DNA of 64,000 nucleotides from Paraburkholderia phenazinium (GCF_900141745.1 NZ_FSRM01000001.1:1116001-1180000), one strand, 5' to 3'; shown: positions 35,664 through 44,639, counted from the first letter of the stretch. The notes: generated from the letters alone by a model not told the origin. Numbers and translations: made by a program.

Positions 35664-36407
35664 ATGACCCTGGTTAAACGGTTAATGGTCGAAGGTGCGG
35701 GCACAGCATGGCTGGTGTTCGTGGGATGTGGCAGCATCGTTCTGAATACAGCAGCGGCGCAACCGGGCTACGGTGTACTTCAAGTGGCGCTCGCTTTCGG
35801 GCTCGCGCTCACTACCGCGACTTACGCACTCGAGCGCTTGTCCGGTGCCCACTTCAACCCTGTCGTCACGGTCGGCCTGGCTGTTGCCAATCGCTTCCCG
35901 ATTCGCGATCTGGTGCCGTACATCGCTGCCCAGATCCTCGGCGCGATCGCTGGCGCCGCGGTACTGGCGTACGTGGCGAGCGGGCGCCCAGGGTTCGAGC
36001 TGGCAGCAAGCGAGTTCGGTGCCAATGGCTTCGGTGATCATTCCCCGGCGGACTATCAGTTTCATTCGGCTCTGGTGATCGAGTTGGTGATGTCTTTCGC
36101 TCTGGTGATGACGAACCTGCTGATGTCGCGCAGAAACGTTTCGCGCTCCGTTTCGCCACTCGTCAAAGGCGCCTGCCTCGCGCTGATCTATCTGATTGCA
36201 TTGCCTGTCACGAATGCGTCGGTCAATCCGGCTCGGTCCACAGGGCCGGCATTGTTCGTCGGCGACTGGGCGCTGGATCAACTCTGGCTGTTCTGGGCGG
36301 CACCGCTGGCCGGGGGCATCGCCGCCGGCATTCTGTACGCGCGCATGTGGGGTAAGCCACGCGCAAGCCGGGGCGGCCAGAGCGGAGAGCAAGGTGAGGT
36401 CGCTTGA
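35664..36407 (+). CDS. Aquaporin (MIP family), AqpZ-like
   Basis: A 247-residue six-helix channel for water or small neutral solutes in the inner membrane. The second half has the canonical NPA box with selectivity-filter arginine (VNPARSTGPALF; Asn188, Pro189, Ala190, Arg191). The first box reads HFNPVV, with Val67 in place of the usual Ala. GGGAGGAG precedes ATG 35664. An extra soluble loop (about residues 105-130, ELAASEFGANGFGDHSPADYQ) is longer than I would expect in AqpZ. It sits between three response regulators and a hybrid kinase whose start overlaps its stop. Confidence 0.9.
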   Translation: MTLVKRLMVEGAGTAWLVFVGCGSIVLNTAAAQPGYGVLQVALAFGLALTTATYALERLSGAHFNPVVTVGLAVANRFPIRDLVPYIAAQILGAIAGAAVLAYVASGRPGFELAASEFGANGFGDHSPADYQFHSALVIELVMSFALVMTNLLMSRRNVSRSVSPLVKGACLALIYLIALPVTNASVNPARSTGPALFVGDWALDQLWLFWAAPLAGGIAAGILYARMWGKPRASRGGQSGEQGEVA

Positions 36408-39400
36408 TTCCCGCTCCCCTGCGGAGCGATCCCTACCTGTCGTGAACGCGTCAGAGCGCTGGACTGTACGCGCACTATTGCGGCATCTGCTGCAGGCCGC
36501 TGTGGTGTGCGTCATGCTCTTCGTCGCGCCGTTCGCGCTTGCGGCCAGTTTGCCGACGGACGCTCCCGCGCCGGCGAGTGGCGCGTTTCCCGCCAGGCTC
36601 GTCGTCGGCATGCTCGCAAACGGATGGGCGCCTTTCGAAGCAGTCGACGATGGGCGCCTTACCGGCTTGAGCGGCGATTATTTGCGGGCGCTCGTCGGAC
36701 CGGACGTCGTCATCGAGACGCAGACCTATCCCGATATGCCGCAACTGCTCGCGGCCCTCTCGTCCGGCAAGGTCGACCTGGTGATGAGCATGGCGCGCAC
36801 TGCGGAGCGCGAGCACAGTCTCAGCTTTACCGCACCTTATTTCCGGGCCTCAACGTCGGTCGTCGTCAGGGTTGACGACAAGGCCGTGCAAGATGCCACG
36901 CAGCTCGCCAACGCCCGGATCGCGGTCGAGAAGGGCTTTGCGATGGACCGGTTGCTGCGCGAGCGTTTTCCGCACGCCCAGATCACCGCGTTCGCAGACA
37001 CCGCCTCGGCGTTGCGGGCCGTCGCAAAGGGCGATGCGGACGCTTATTTCGGCTTCACCCCGTCGGTTCAGTACACGCTCGCGAATGACGAGTTCCACGG
37101 CTTGCGCACCGGTTTCGAGGACAGCAGCAGGCCGAGCGAACTGCGCTTTGCCGTGGCGCGAAATCGTCCCGTCTTGCGCGACGCGTTGGACCGCGCATTG
37201 GCCGCCATGTATCCGGCCGACGAGGCCGCCATCCGCGCTCGCTGGTTGGGAACGAGTTTCGATCCGCCATCTGACTACGCCCCGCGGCGTGTCGTGCTGA
37301 CACCCTCCGAGCAGGCATGGCTGCGTCTGCTGCCTTTGCTGATAGGCATCGGCGTAGCGCTGGCGGTGACCCTGCGCGCCTACCTGCTGCTGCAGCGTGA
37401 GGTGCGCTTGCGCAAGCGGACCGAGCGCGAACTGGCGGCACAGCTCAACTTCCAGCAGACGATGATGGAGATGGTGCCTTATCCGCTCGTCGCAAAAGAT
37501 CTCGACGGACGCTACATGGCGATCAATCGCGCTTACGAGGTGAGTTCAGGCTTGCGGCGCGAGGCGGTGCTGGGACGGACGAGCCGGGATGTGCAGGCGT
37601 GGGGACTAGACAATAGCCGCAAGCTGGAAAGCGCGACGCGCGAAATGCTGAGAAATGGCGAGCGTTTCCAGCTTGAGCTTGAGTTTGCGGACCGCAATGG
37701 CGAGATGCGGATCGGTCTGTTCTGGACCAACCTATGCCGCGATGTGGATGGCGAGCCTTCCTGCGTGCTCGGCACGGTCGTCGACATCACCGATATCCGG
37801 CGCGCCGAGATGCTAGCCCGCGAAAACGAGCGGCGCCTGTTTGACGTGACGCGCTCGTTGCCGGCGGTGGTTTTTCAACTGCGGCGCGACGAGCGCGGCC
37901 GCTACTCGTTTCCTTACATCGGCGGCAATGCGCGGCACTTGCTGGGTGGTGACAGCGACACGCTCGCGAAACCCGGTGACATCGATTTCGAGCGCGTGTG
38001 GGCGGCAGACCGGCCGCGCGTGCTGGCTGAACTCGAGCGCTCGGCGCGCTCCGAGACCCCGATTCACATGGAGTTTCGCTCTGAAGGCTCCGACGGTCTG
38101 CGGTGGGTGCGCGCCGAACTGGTGCCGCGTCGTGAAGCAGCGGGCAGCGTGGTGTGGAGCGGATACTGGGTCGATGCGAGCGCGGAGCACGCGCGTTCGG
38201 AGGAACTTGCACGGGCCCGCGATCTCGCCGAGGCCGCCTCGCGTGCCAAGGACGATTTTCTGGCGATGATGAGCCACGAAATCCGTACGCCGATGAACGG
38301 CGTGCTAGGCCTCGTCGAAGTGCTCGAACGTACGCAGCTGAATGCCGACCAGGGCGAAATGCTGGGCATGATCCATGAGTCCGCCGGCGCATTGCTGCAG
38401 ATCCTGGACGACCTGCTCGACTATTCGAAGATCGAAGCCGGCCGTTTGACCCTCGAGGCGGAACCGATCGACATGCGCGATCTGGTGGACAACGCTGTGG
38501 GGTTGCTCGCTGGACGCGCGCACGAAAAGGGCCTCAAGGTGCGCGTCGATATAGCGCCCGAAGTTGCGGCCAGTTTGCGCGGCGACAGCGTGCGTTTGCG
38601 TCAGATCCTGTTCAACCTGCTTGGCAATGCGATCAAATTCACGCTGACGGGCGAGGTTGACGTGCGCGTCGCCGTCGCGGAGCAGACACAACAGACCCAG
38701 ACGCTCGAGATGAGCGTGGAAGATACAGGAATCGGTATCGAGCCAGAGGTTCAGGCGGCCTTGTTCGAACCGTTCGTGCAGGCTGAATCGTCGACAACAC
38801 GGCGCTTCGGCGGCACAGGACTTGGCCTGACCATCTGCCGCAAGCTCATTGCGCTGATGGGCGGCGCGCTCTACCTGCAGAGCACGCCCGGGGTAGGCAC
38901 CCGCATGACCGTGCGCGTGGTGATGCCCATCGAGGCGCAGCACTATAAGGTCAGTGGTTTGCGCGGCAAGCGAGGAATCGTCGCCGTCTCCGACGCACGT
39001 GTCGCACAGGCGCTGGTGCACTTTGGCCGGGCGCTCGGCATCGAGTTGCGGCGGGTCAGTCAGGGTGCCGCAGAGTTGAGCGACCCGGCAGCGCTCACCG
39101 ACGTCGAACTGGTGTTCCTCGGCGAGGAGCTGGAAGTGCCCGCCGCCGTGCGCTCACGTGCGCGCGTCGTCTATCTGACAGAAAAGCCCAAGCCTACCGG
39201 ATACCGCGTTCTGGACGACGCGGTGCGCGTGAGTATCAATCCCATCTCCTGGCGCGGGCTCGGTGCAGCATGCGCCGCTTCACTCACGGGATTGTCGACT
39301 CCCGCACCGCGCGCGCGGGAGTCTGCGGAAACGGCGATGGTGCCTCCCGACAGGGAACGCGCCATCGCGAGCGGCCGGCTGATTCTTGTGGCGGAAGACC

Positions 39401-40182
39401 ATCCGGTGAATCAGGAACTGATCCGTCATCAACTGGCCTTGCTCGGATTTGCCTGCGACGTGGTGAACGATGGCGTGGAAGCACTCGCCGCGCTGCAACA
39501 GACCCGCTACGGATGCCTGATCACCGACTGTCACATGCCGAACCTGTCCGGCTACGAACTTGCACGGCGTGTGCGTGAAACTGAAGAGGGCCGTCTCGGC
39601 GGCAGTGGCATATCGCATCTGCCCATTCTCGGCATCACAGCCAACACTGCGCCTGAGGATCTGAGTCAATGCCGCGACGCCGGCATGGACGATTGCCTCG
39701 TGAAGCCGACCCGTCTCGCGACGTTGCGCGAACATCTGAGCCGCTGGTTCGGTACAGAGATTGTGCGTCAAGTTGCGTCGGTCGAAGCGGTCAGTACCGC
39801 ACCGGCCGCCGTGGCCCAAGGTCAGGAGCCTGTCGAGGCGTTTGTGCCTGTGGATCTCGCTCACATGACGCAGTTGTGGGGCAGCGAGTCAACGGTGAAG
39901 GCGCTGCTCGACTCGTTTGTGACATCTGTGCGCGACGACGTTCGCGCTTTGCCGCCGTTGCTCGATCATGTGGATGTCGCTCAGTTGCGTCAATGGCATC
40001 ACCGGGTTGCCGGCGCTGCGGGCGTCTTGCAGTACGCGCCGTTGCTCGCCGCGTTGGAGCAATACCGAAGCGGCCTTGGCGGCAAATCGCCGGAGCGGCT
40101 GCGCGCAGATGGCATGGCGCTCGTCCAGAAATGCAACGCCATGCTCGATGGCATCGAAGAGCAGGCCGCTTTGCTCGCATAG
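36394..40182 (+). CDS. BvgS/EvgS-like hybrid sensor histidine kinase with HPt domain
   Basis: An inner-membrane phosphorelay kinase of 1262 residues. In order: export signal/first helix (about 28-48), one periplasmic SBP_bac_3 Venus-flytrap domain (about 65-290), membrane helix (about 308-332), two PAS-like domains (about 350-470 and 480-600), HisKA with His628 (MMSHEIRTPMNG), HATPase (VEDTGIGI, GGTGLGL), a degenerate receiver-like segment without a phospho-Asp (about 850-960), a true receiver with Asp1045 (LITDCHMPN), and an HPt domain with His1203 (HRVAGAAG). BvgS normally has two flytrap domains; here I see one. Start GTG 36394 has GGAG at good spacing and overlaps the aquaporin stop by 14 bp; GTG 36442 is an alternative. 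Confidence 0.9.
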   Translation: MRSLDSRSPAERSLPVVNASERWTVRALLRHLLQAAVVCVMLFVAPFALAASLPTDAPAPASGAFPARLVVGMLANGWAPFEAVDDGRLTGLSGDYLRALVGPDVVIETQTYPDMPQLLAALSSGKVDLVMSMARTAEREHSLSFTAPYFRASTSVVVRVDDKAVQDATQLANARIAVEKGFAMDRLLRERFPHAQITAFADTASALRAVAKGDADAYFGFTPSVQYTLANDEFHGLRTGFEDSSRPSELRFAVARNRPVLRDALDRALAAMYPADEAAIRARWLGTSFDPPSDYAPRRVVLTPSEQAWLRLLPLLIGIGVALAVTLRAYLLLQREVRLRKRTERELAAQLNFQQTMMEMVPYPLVAKDLDGRYMAINRAYEVSSGLRREAVLGRTSRDVQAWGLDNSRKLESATREMLRNGERFQLELEFADRNGEMRIGLFWTNLCRDVDGEPSCVLGTVVDITDIRRAEMLARENERRLFDVTRSLPAVVFQLRRDERGRYSFPYIGGNARHLLGGDSDTLAKPGDIDFERVWAADRPRVLAELERSARSETPIHMEFRSEGSDGLRWVRAELVPRREAAGSVVWSGYWVDASAEHARSEELARARDLAEAASRAKDDFLAMMSHEIRTPMNGVLGLVEVLERTQLNADQGEMLGMIHESAGALLQILDDLLDYSKIEAGRLTLEAEPIDMRDLVDNAVGLLAGRAHEKGLKVRVDIAPEVAASLRGDSVRLRQILFNLLGNAIKFTLTGEVDVRVAVAEQTQQTQTLEMSVEDTGIGIEPEVQAALFEPFVQAESSTTRRFGGTGLGLTICRKLIALMGGALYLQSTPGVGTRMTVRVVMPIEAQHYKVSGLRGKRGIVAVSDARVAQALVHFGRALGIELRRVSQGAAELSDPAALTDVELVFLGEELEVPAAVRSRARVVYLTEKPKPTGYRVLDDAVRVSINPISWRGLGAACAASLTGLSTPAPRARESAETAMVPPDRERAIASGRLILVAEDHPVNQELIRHQLALLGFACDVVNDGVEALAALQQTRYGCLITDCHMPNLSGYELARRVRETEEGRLGGSGISHLPILGITANTAPEDLSQCRDAGMDDCLVKPTRLATLREHLSRWFGTEIVRQVASVEAVSTAPAAVAQGQEPVEAFVPVDLAHMTQLWGSESTVKALLDSFVTSVRDDVRALPPLLDHVDVAQLRQWHHRVAGAAGVLQYAPLLAALEQYRSGLGGKSPERLRADGMALVQKCNAMLDGIEEQAALLA

Positions 40183-40272
40183 CAGCGAGGCAGTGATTCA
40201 GATAGCCAGCTGGTGAGCGGTAGCTGACCCGCCTGACTCGCTCAGCGTATTCCCTTCACATTTGCCCAGACG

Positions 40273-40383
40273 AAAAAAAACGCGGCCGAAGCCGCGTTAA
40301 AGATTGGAGACATCCTTCGGTGAAGGAGTCACTTCTCGCTGCCTGAAGCATAGCGCCAGGCAGCGATTTGATTGCATCCGAAT
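40273..40383 (-). ncRNA. Candidate small RNA, about 110 nt
   Basis: Read on the minus strand there are three consecutive stem-loops. Stem 1 is TCGCTGCCTG / CAGGCAGCGA (40366-40357 with 40345-40336; perfect 10 bp, 11-nt loop). Stem 2 is TCCTTC-ACC-GAAGGA (40327-40313). Stem 3 is AACGCGGC-TTCG-GCCGCGTT (40298-40279), ending in eight T residues: a textbook intrinsic terminator with a C(UUCG)G loop. A minus-strand GATAAT (40395-40390) would place the 5' end near 40383. No protein-coding gene on the minus strand ends here, so the terminator has no other owner. Exact ends are inferred. Confidence 0.65.
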
Positions 40384-40537
40384 CTCGCAATTATCTATTT
40401 TCTGATTTTGTAAGAAAGACGGGCGTCCGGCCCCTGCGCGCTAAGCCCCACGTCGGCCCGCGATTTACACTAGTATGGGGTGGCTCCGTGCGCGACCCAT
40501 GTGTGGTACGGCGGTGCACCAAGTCCGGAGAAAAAAT

Positions 40538-40972
40538 ATGAATGCAATTCGGAAACTCAGTCTGGGCGTTGTTTTTTGGGCACTGGCGTCGGGGATCGCC
40601 TTCGCAGACACGGTGGCGCTGAAGGCGGATCTCGAGCCGTCGAGCGAAGTCCCGCCGCGCGTCAGCCACGCACACGGCATGCTTGACGCCACCTTCGATA
40701 CGTCCACCAAGGCGTTGCAGTGGACGGTCACCTATGCGGATCTGTCGAGTCCCATCTCGGCCGCACACTTTCACGGCCCAGCACCGGTCGGGCAGAACGC
40801 AAAAATTCAGATCCCGATCGACAAGAGCGCGCTTGCCAGTCCGATCAAGGGCTCCGCCACGTTGACGGACCAGCAGGTGACCGACCTGATGGCCGGTCAG
40901 TGGTACTTCAATATCCACACCGCGCAGAACCCGATGGGTGAGATTCGCGGTCAGGTACGACCTTCCAACTAG
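40538..40972 (+). CDS. CHRD domain protein, exported
   Basis: A 144-residue protein with a Sec signal peptide (about residues 1-23, SLGVVFWALASGIAFA) and a single CHRD domain, recognisable by AAHFHGPAPVGQNA and the ending WYFNIHTAQNPMGEIRGQV. CHRD domains were defined in chordin and are common in bacterial secreted proteins; their bacterial role is unclear. CCGGAG precedes ATG 40538. A minus-strand small RNA candidate lies about 155 bp upstream. Confidence 0.88.
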   Translation: MNAIRKLSLGVVFWALASGIAFADTVALKADLEPSSEVPPRVSHAHGMLDATFDTSTKALQWTVTYADLSSPISAAHFHGPAPVGQNAKIQIPIDKSALASPIKGSATLTDQQVTDLMAGQWYFNIHTAQNPMGEIRGQVRPSN

Positions 40973-41121
40973 CAGTCGTTGCGCGGCCTGCTGCTCTCCA
41001 TTTGTCCGCTGCGTAGCAGGCGGGCGTGCATGAATCGTCGCAGGATTAGAACCGCCCATCCAGCGGATCATTGTGCGAACCCACGTACCATGACGGTTGA
41101 CCATTCATGGAGGGTGTCCCG

Positions 41122-42087
41122 ATGAGTTGGCAAAGTGCGCTCGCGTGCTGGTACCTGCGCCGGCAGTTTCGACCGGCCACATTAAAGACCGAGATCAGCG
41201 TCGAGGGTGCGCGTGCTCTTACGGCGAAACGTGCCTGGTCGCCGAAAGTGCCTGCGGGCTGGCGCTTACTGGAACAATACGGCCCCGGCGAAACGTTGCG
41301 AGGCGAGTGGTTCGAGCCGGCCGCCGGCAGCGGCGAGACAGCCGGCGCTGTCGATACCCCCACCATTCTCTATCTGCACGGCGGCGGTTATTACTTCTGC
41401 TCGCCGCGTTCCCATCGCTCGATTGTGTTCGGCCTGGCGACACGCTCGGGTGCACCGGCGTTTTCGCTCGACTATCGGCTCGCGCCTGAAGCACGCTTTC
41501 CCGCTGCTCTCGACGATGCGTTGGCCGCCTATCGGCTACTGCTTGCGAGCGGCAGGCCGGCGGAATCGATTGTGATTGCGGGTGATTCAGCAGGCGGCGG
41601 CCTGGCTCTCGCTACGCTGGTTGCTTTACGCGACGCCGGTGATCCTTTGCCGGCAGGCGGCGTGCTGTTTTCGCCGTGGACCGATCTGGCCGCGAGCGGC
41701 GCGTCGATCCGCATCAACGATGGGGCCGATCCGATGTTCAGCGGTCCTGCGATCGGCCGGGCTGCAAAGCTATACCTTGGCGATACGCCTGCGACGCATC
41801 CGTATGCCTCGCCGGTCTATGCCGATCTGCACGGCCTGCCGCCGCTTTTCATTCAGGCCGGCAGCACGGAAGTGTTGCTGGACGACTCGCGACGGGTAGC
41901 CGAGAACGCACGCAGCGAGGGTGTGCCTGTCGAGTTGCAGGTGTGGCCGAACATGCCGCACGTCTGGCAGATCTTCACGCCTTTCATTCCCGAGGCCCGC
42001 CGCGCGCTCGACGGCGCCGCTGCCTTTGTGCGCGAGGTAGCGGGCCCGCGCAGCGCTCAACCGTCGAGCGCGATGTCGATGGTCTGA
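41122..42087 (+). CDS. Alpha/beta hydrolase, hormone-sensitive lipase (HSL) family esterase
   Basis: A 321-residue carboxylesterase/lipase of family IV. The oxyanion-hole motif is LYLHGGGYYF, the nucleophile elbow is GDSAGGG, the acid is in STEVLLDDS and the catalytic His is in NMPHVWQ. No signal peptide is seen, so it is probably cytosolic. ATG 41122 was preferred over ATG 41107 because GGAGG lies at good spacing from it. Its last 31 bp overlap the end of the convergent EcsC-family gene. Confidence 0.9.
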   Translation: MSWQSALACWYLRRQFRPATLKTEISVEGARALTAKRAWSPKVPAGWRLLEQYGPGETLRGEWFEPAAGSGETAGAVDTPTILYLHGGGYYFCSPRSHRSIVFGLATRSGAPAFSLDYRLAPEARFPAALDDALAAYRLLLASGRPAESIVIAGDSAGGGLALATLVALRDAGDPLPAGGVLFSPWTDLAASGASIRINDGADPMFSGPAIGRAAKLYLGDTPATHPYASPVYADLHGLPPLFIQAGSTEVLLDDSRRVAENARSEGVPVELQVWPNMPHVWQIFTPFIPEARRALDGAAAFVREVAGPRSAQPSSAMSMV

Positions 42088-42902
42088 TAGGCGGTCTTCA
42101 CGAGTTCCGGTCCATATTGCCGCTCGAGCCGCCGCACGGTGAAATGGCCGTGCGCGACCAGCTGGAAGTGGTCCATGAAGACAGTGTTGACCATCGCACC
42201 CAGCACAGCGCCGATCGCCGGAATCGACTTGGCGGCGATCTGTTCGCTGACCTGCACGGAAAAGCGCGACGCGATCGTATTGAGCAGGCGCAACAGCGCC
42301 GTCGATCCGTGTGAGGTGAAGCCTTTGGTCGCGATCTCCGCCGACGCCTTCGAGACCGCCTGCGCCAGCGCGCCGCGCATGATGAAGTAGCCGTAGTCGG
42401 CGTCGTCGTCGGCTTTCGACGTGCCGCCCATCCCCAGCACCGTCAGACATTGCAACTGCGCGTCGATTGACGAGAGGTCTTCGCCTTCGCTACGCGCAAT
42501 ATCGCAGATCGAGCGGAACATCAATGTGGTTGTGACCGGCAATTCCACCGGCAACGCGAACAGCCCGAACGCGCCGCCGGCCGCGCCGGTTGTCGCCACC
42601 GCGAACTTGTGCAGCAGATTGCTCGGCCGGTCGGGAATCGCAAGCGGCGGCGCGTCGGGGTCGTGCCGCCCGAGCGTGCGTAGAGCGAGCTGCAGGCACT
42701 TGCGTAACGCGAGCTGGGTTGCATCGTTCACCTTCTCGTTGGCGATGGCCGGCATCCGCGACAGGAGCTTTTCGAGCGGCGCCCCGACGATGCTGGCCAG
42801 TTTCATCGCCAGCGCCGGGCTTTCCAGCTCGTGTTTCGCGCGTCGTAGCGCGCGCAGATCCTCGGCGGACAAGCTCTGTTCGGCGAGCGAAGTGGACTCC
42901 AT
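42057..42902 (-). CDS. EcsC family protein
   Basis: A 281-residue protein of the EcsC family. Features include LALRKCLQLAL, the Gly/Ala-rich ATTGAAGGAFGLFALPVELP segment, which is hydrophobic and may insert in the membrane, SICDIARSEGEDL, and the C-terminal GAVLGAMVNTVFMDHFQLVAHGHFTVRRLE. EcsC was named from the Bacillus ecs locus; its biochemical role is unknown. GGGAGG precedes ATG 42902. The 3' end overlaps the esterase gene tail to tail. Confidence 0.88.
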   Translation of the reverse strand: MESTSLAEQSLSAEDLRALRRAKHELESPALAMKLASIVGAPLEKLLSRMPAIANEKVNDATQLALRKCLQLALRTLGRHDPDAPPLAIPDRPSNLLHKFAVATTGAAGGAFGLFALPVELPVTTTLMFRSICDIARSEGEDLSSIDAQLQCLTVLGMGGTSKADDDADYGYFIMRGALAQAVSKASAEIATKGFTSHGSTALLRLLNTIASRFSVQVSEQIAAKSIPAIGAVLGAMVNTVFMDHFQLVAHGHFTVRRLERQYGPELVKTAYQTIDIALDG

Positions 42903-42995
42903 GTGCCTCCCTGTGGCGGGCAAATTCTGTAATTAGCTGATCGTCGGCGCACCGGATGAACGCCAACACAGCCAGTTTAGAGCGCCATAACATGC

Positions 42996-43023
42996 TATGA
43001 TTCCCCATTGTTTGACGCGTCAA
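42996..43023 (+). promoter_or_regulatory. Promoter and candidate MarR operator for MFS-marR unit
   Basis: A TATGAT -10 (42996-43001) is followed by the perfect palindrome TTGACGCGTCAA (43012-43023), where a bound repressor would sit at the transcription start. The -35 is weak. The element precedes ATG 43044 of the transporter whose operon ends in a marR-type gene. Confidence 0.5.
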
Positions 43024-43043
43024 CCGTTGCGCTATCAAAAAAC

Positions 43044-44639
43044 ATGGCTGTCCATACTGCGGCCCACCATTCGAGTGGGCAAGTTTTACCGTTCCGGGAA
43101 TCGCTCATGGCGATGCTCGGCGTTTCCTTTGTGACGATGCTTGTCGCGCTCGACCAGACCGTGGTCGGCACGGCGCTGCCTACGATCGTCGCTGAGCTCA
43201 AGGGCTTCGAGCTTTACGCGTGGGTCGCCACGTCGTATCTGCTGACCTCGGTCATTACCGTGCCGATCTTTGGGCGGCTCGGCGATTACTACGGGCGCAA
43301 ACCGTTCGTGATCGCGTCGATCATCGTTTTCACCGGTGCCTCGGTGCTCTGCGGCATGGCCAACAGCATGCTGTTCCTGGTCCTTGCGCGCGGTCTGCAG
43401 GGTATCGGCGGCGGCATGCTGGTCGGCACCGCCTTCGCCTGCATTCCCGATCTATTCCCCGATTCAGTCGTGCGCCTGCGTTGGCAGGTGCTGATGAGTT
43501 CGGCGTTCGGCATCGCCAACGCCATTGGGCCGTCGCTCGGCGGCTTCCTCACGCAGTACTACGGCTGGCGCTCCGTGTTCTACGTCAATCTGCCGGTCGG
43601 TCTGCTGTCGCTCTTCTTCGTGTGGCGTTTTCTGCCGCATTTGCGGCACGTCGAGCATAAGGGCAAGATGCGCCTTGATTGGCCGGGCGCGTTGCTGATT
43701 GCAATCTCGCTCGGTTCCCTGCAACTGTTCGTCGAAATGTTGCCCAAGCACGGCGTGTCGCTGACCTCGGTCGCGTTGCTGGTCGCAAGTGTGGCGTCTG
43801 CATACAGTCTGTGGAAATGGGAGCAGCGTTGCCCTACCGCCATCCTGCCTGTCGATATGTTCCGCAATCGCAGCCTTGCCGCGCTGTTCACGCTGGCGGT
43901 GCTCGGCGGCTTCTCGATGTTCTCGCTGCTGTTCTACGCGCCGTTGCTGTTCCAGGGCGGCTTCGGCATGTCACCGAAAGAAGCGGGTCTCGTGATCACG
44001 CCGCTCGTCGTGTTCATTACGATCGGCAGCATTGCCAATGGCCGGATCGTGTCGCGCGTGAGCAATCCGAATCTGATGCTGTATATCGGCTTCACGCTGA
44101 TGGCGCTGTCATGCCTCGGCGCGGTGGTAGCAACGCGCGCCATGCCGGGATGGCTGCTGATGACGTTCATGGTGCTCGGCGGTTTGGGACTCGGCTTCGT
44201 GATGCCGAATCTGACCATCTTCGCGCAACAGACGGCGGGCCGCGAGCATCTCGGCATTGCAACGGCGCTGCTGCAATCGCTGCGGATGATCGGCGGCATG
44301 ATCGGGACGGCGTTGACCGGCACGCTCGTCACGCATATGTACGCGAGCGGCGTGCGCAGCGCGCTGGAACACGATCAGGCGACGCAGTGGTTCCCGGATA
44401 TGGGCGATCCGCAAATTCTCATCAACCATGATGCTCAGGCCACGCTGCTTGGTCAGTTAGCGCATGCTGGACACAACGGCGCGGTGCTGCTGGAGTCGGC
44501 GCGCGAATCGCTGGTGTCGGCGATTCATCTTGGCCTTGCGCTCGCCGCAATCGTCGCAGTGGCTTCGATCTGGCAAAGCCGCCGCGTGCCGCCCATCAAG
44601 CTAAAGCGTCAGGTCGAGCCGACCATCCTCGCTGATTGA
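43044..44639 (+). CDS. MFS drug exporter, EmrB/QacA (DHA2) family
   Basis: A 531-residue inner-membrane exporter with about 14 helices, predicted to expel drugs or other toxic compounds using the proton gradient. Family motifs are LDQTVVGTALPTI in helix 1 (motif D1), GRLGDYYGRKP (motif A) and GIANAIGPSLGG (motif C, antiporter). An in-frame TTG at 43008 is possible, but it falls beside the palindromic operator, so ATG 43044 was chosen, although it has no obvious Shine-Dalgarno sequence. A marR-type gene follows after 28 bp. Confidence 0.9.
   Translation: MAVHTAAHHSSGQVLPFRESLMAMLGVSFVTMLVALDQTVVGTALPTIVAELKGFELYAWVATSYLLTSVITVPIFGRLGDYYGRKPFVIASIIVFTGASVLCGMANSMLFLVLARGLQGIGGGMLVGTAFACIPDLFPDSVVRLRWQVLMSSAFGIANAIGPSLGGFLTQYYGWRSVFYVNLPVGLLSLFFVWRFLPHLRHVEHKGKMRLDWPGALLIAISLGSLQLFVEMLPKHGVSLTSVALLVASVASAYSLWKWEQRCPTAILPVDMFRNRSLAALFTLAVLGGFSMFSLLFYAPLLFQGGFGMSPKEAGLVITPLVVFITIGSIANGRIVSRVSNPNLMLYIGFTLMALSCLGAVVATRAMPGWLLMTFMVLGGLGLGFVMPNLTIFAQQTAGREHLGIATALLQSLRMIGGMIGTALTGTLVTHMYASGVRSALEHDQATQWFPDMGDPQILINHDAQATLLGQLAHAGHNGAVLLESARESLVSAIHLGLALAAIVAVASIWQSRRVPPIKLKRQVEPTILAD

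Noticed and set aside
40391..41104. 237-codon minus-strand frame over the CHRD gene
   Set aside because: It is antisense to a gene with a clear signal peptide and domain, and would end upstream of the small-RNA promoter rather than at its terminator.
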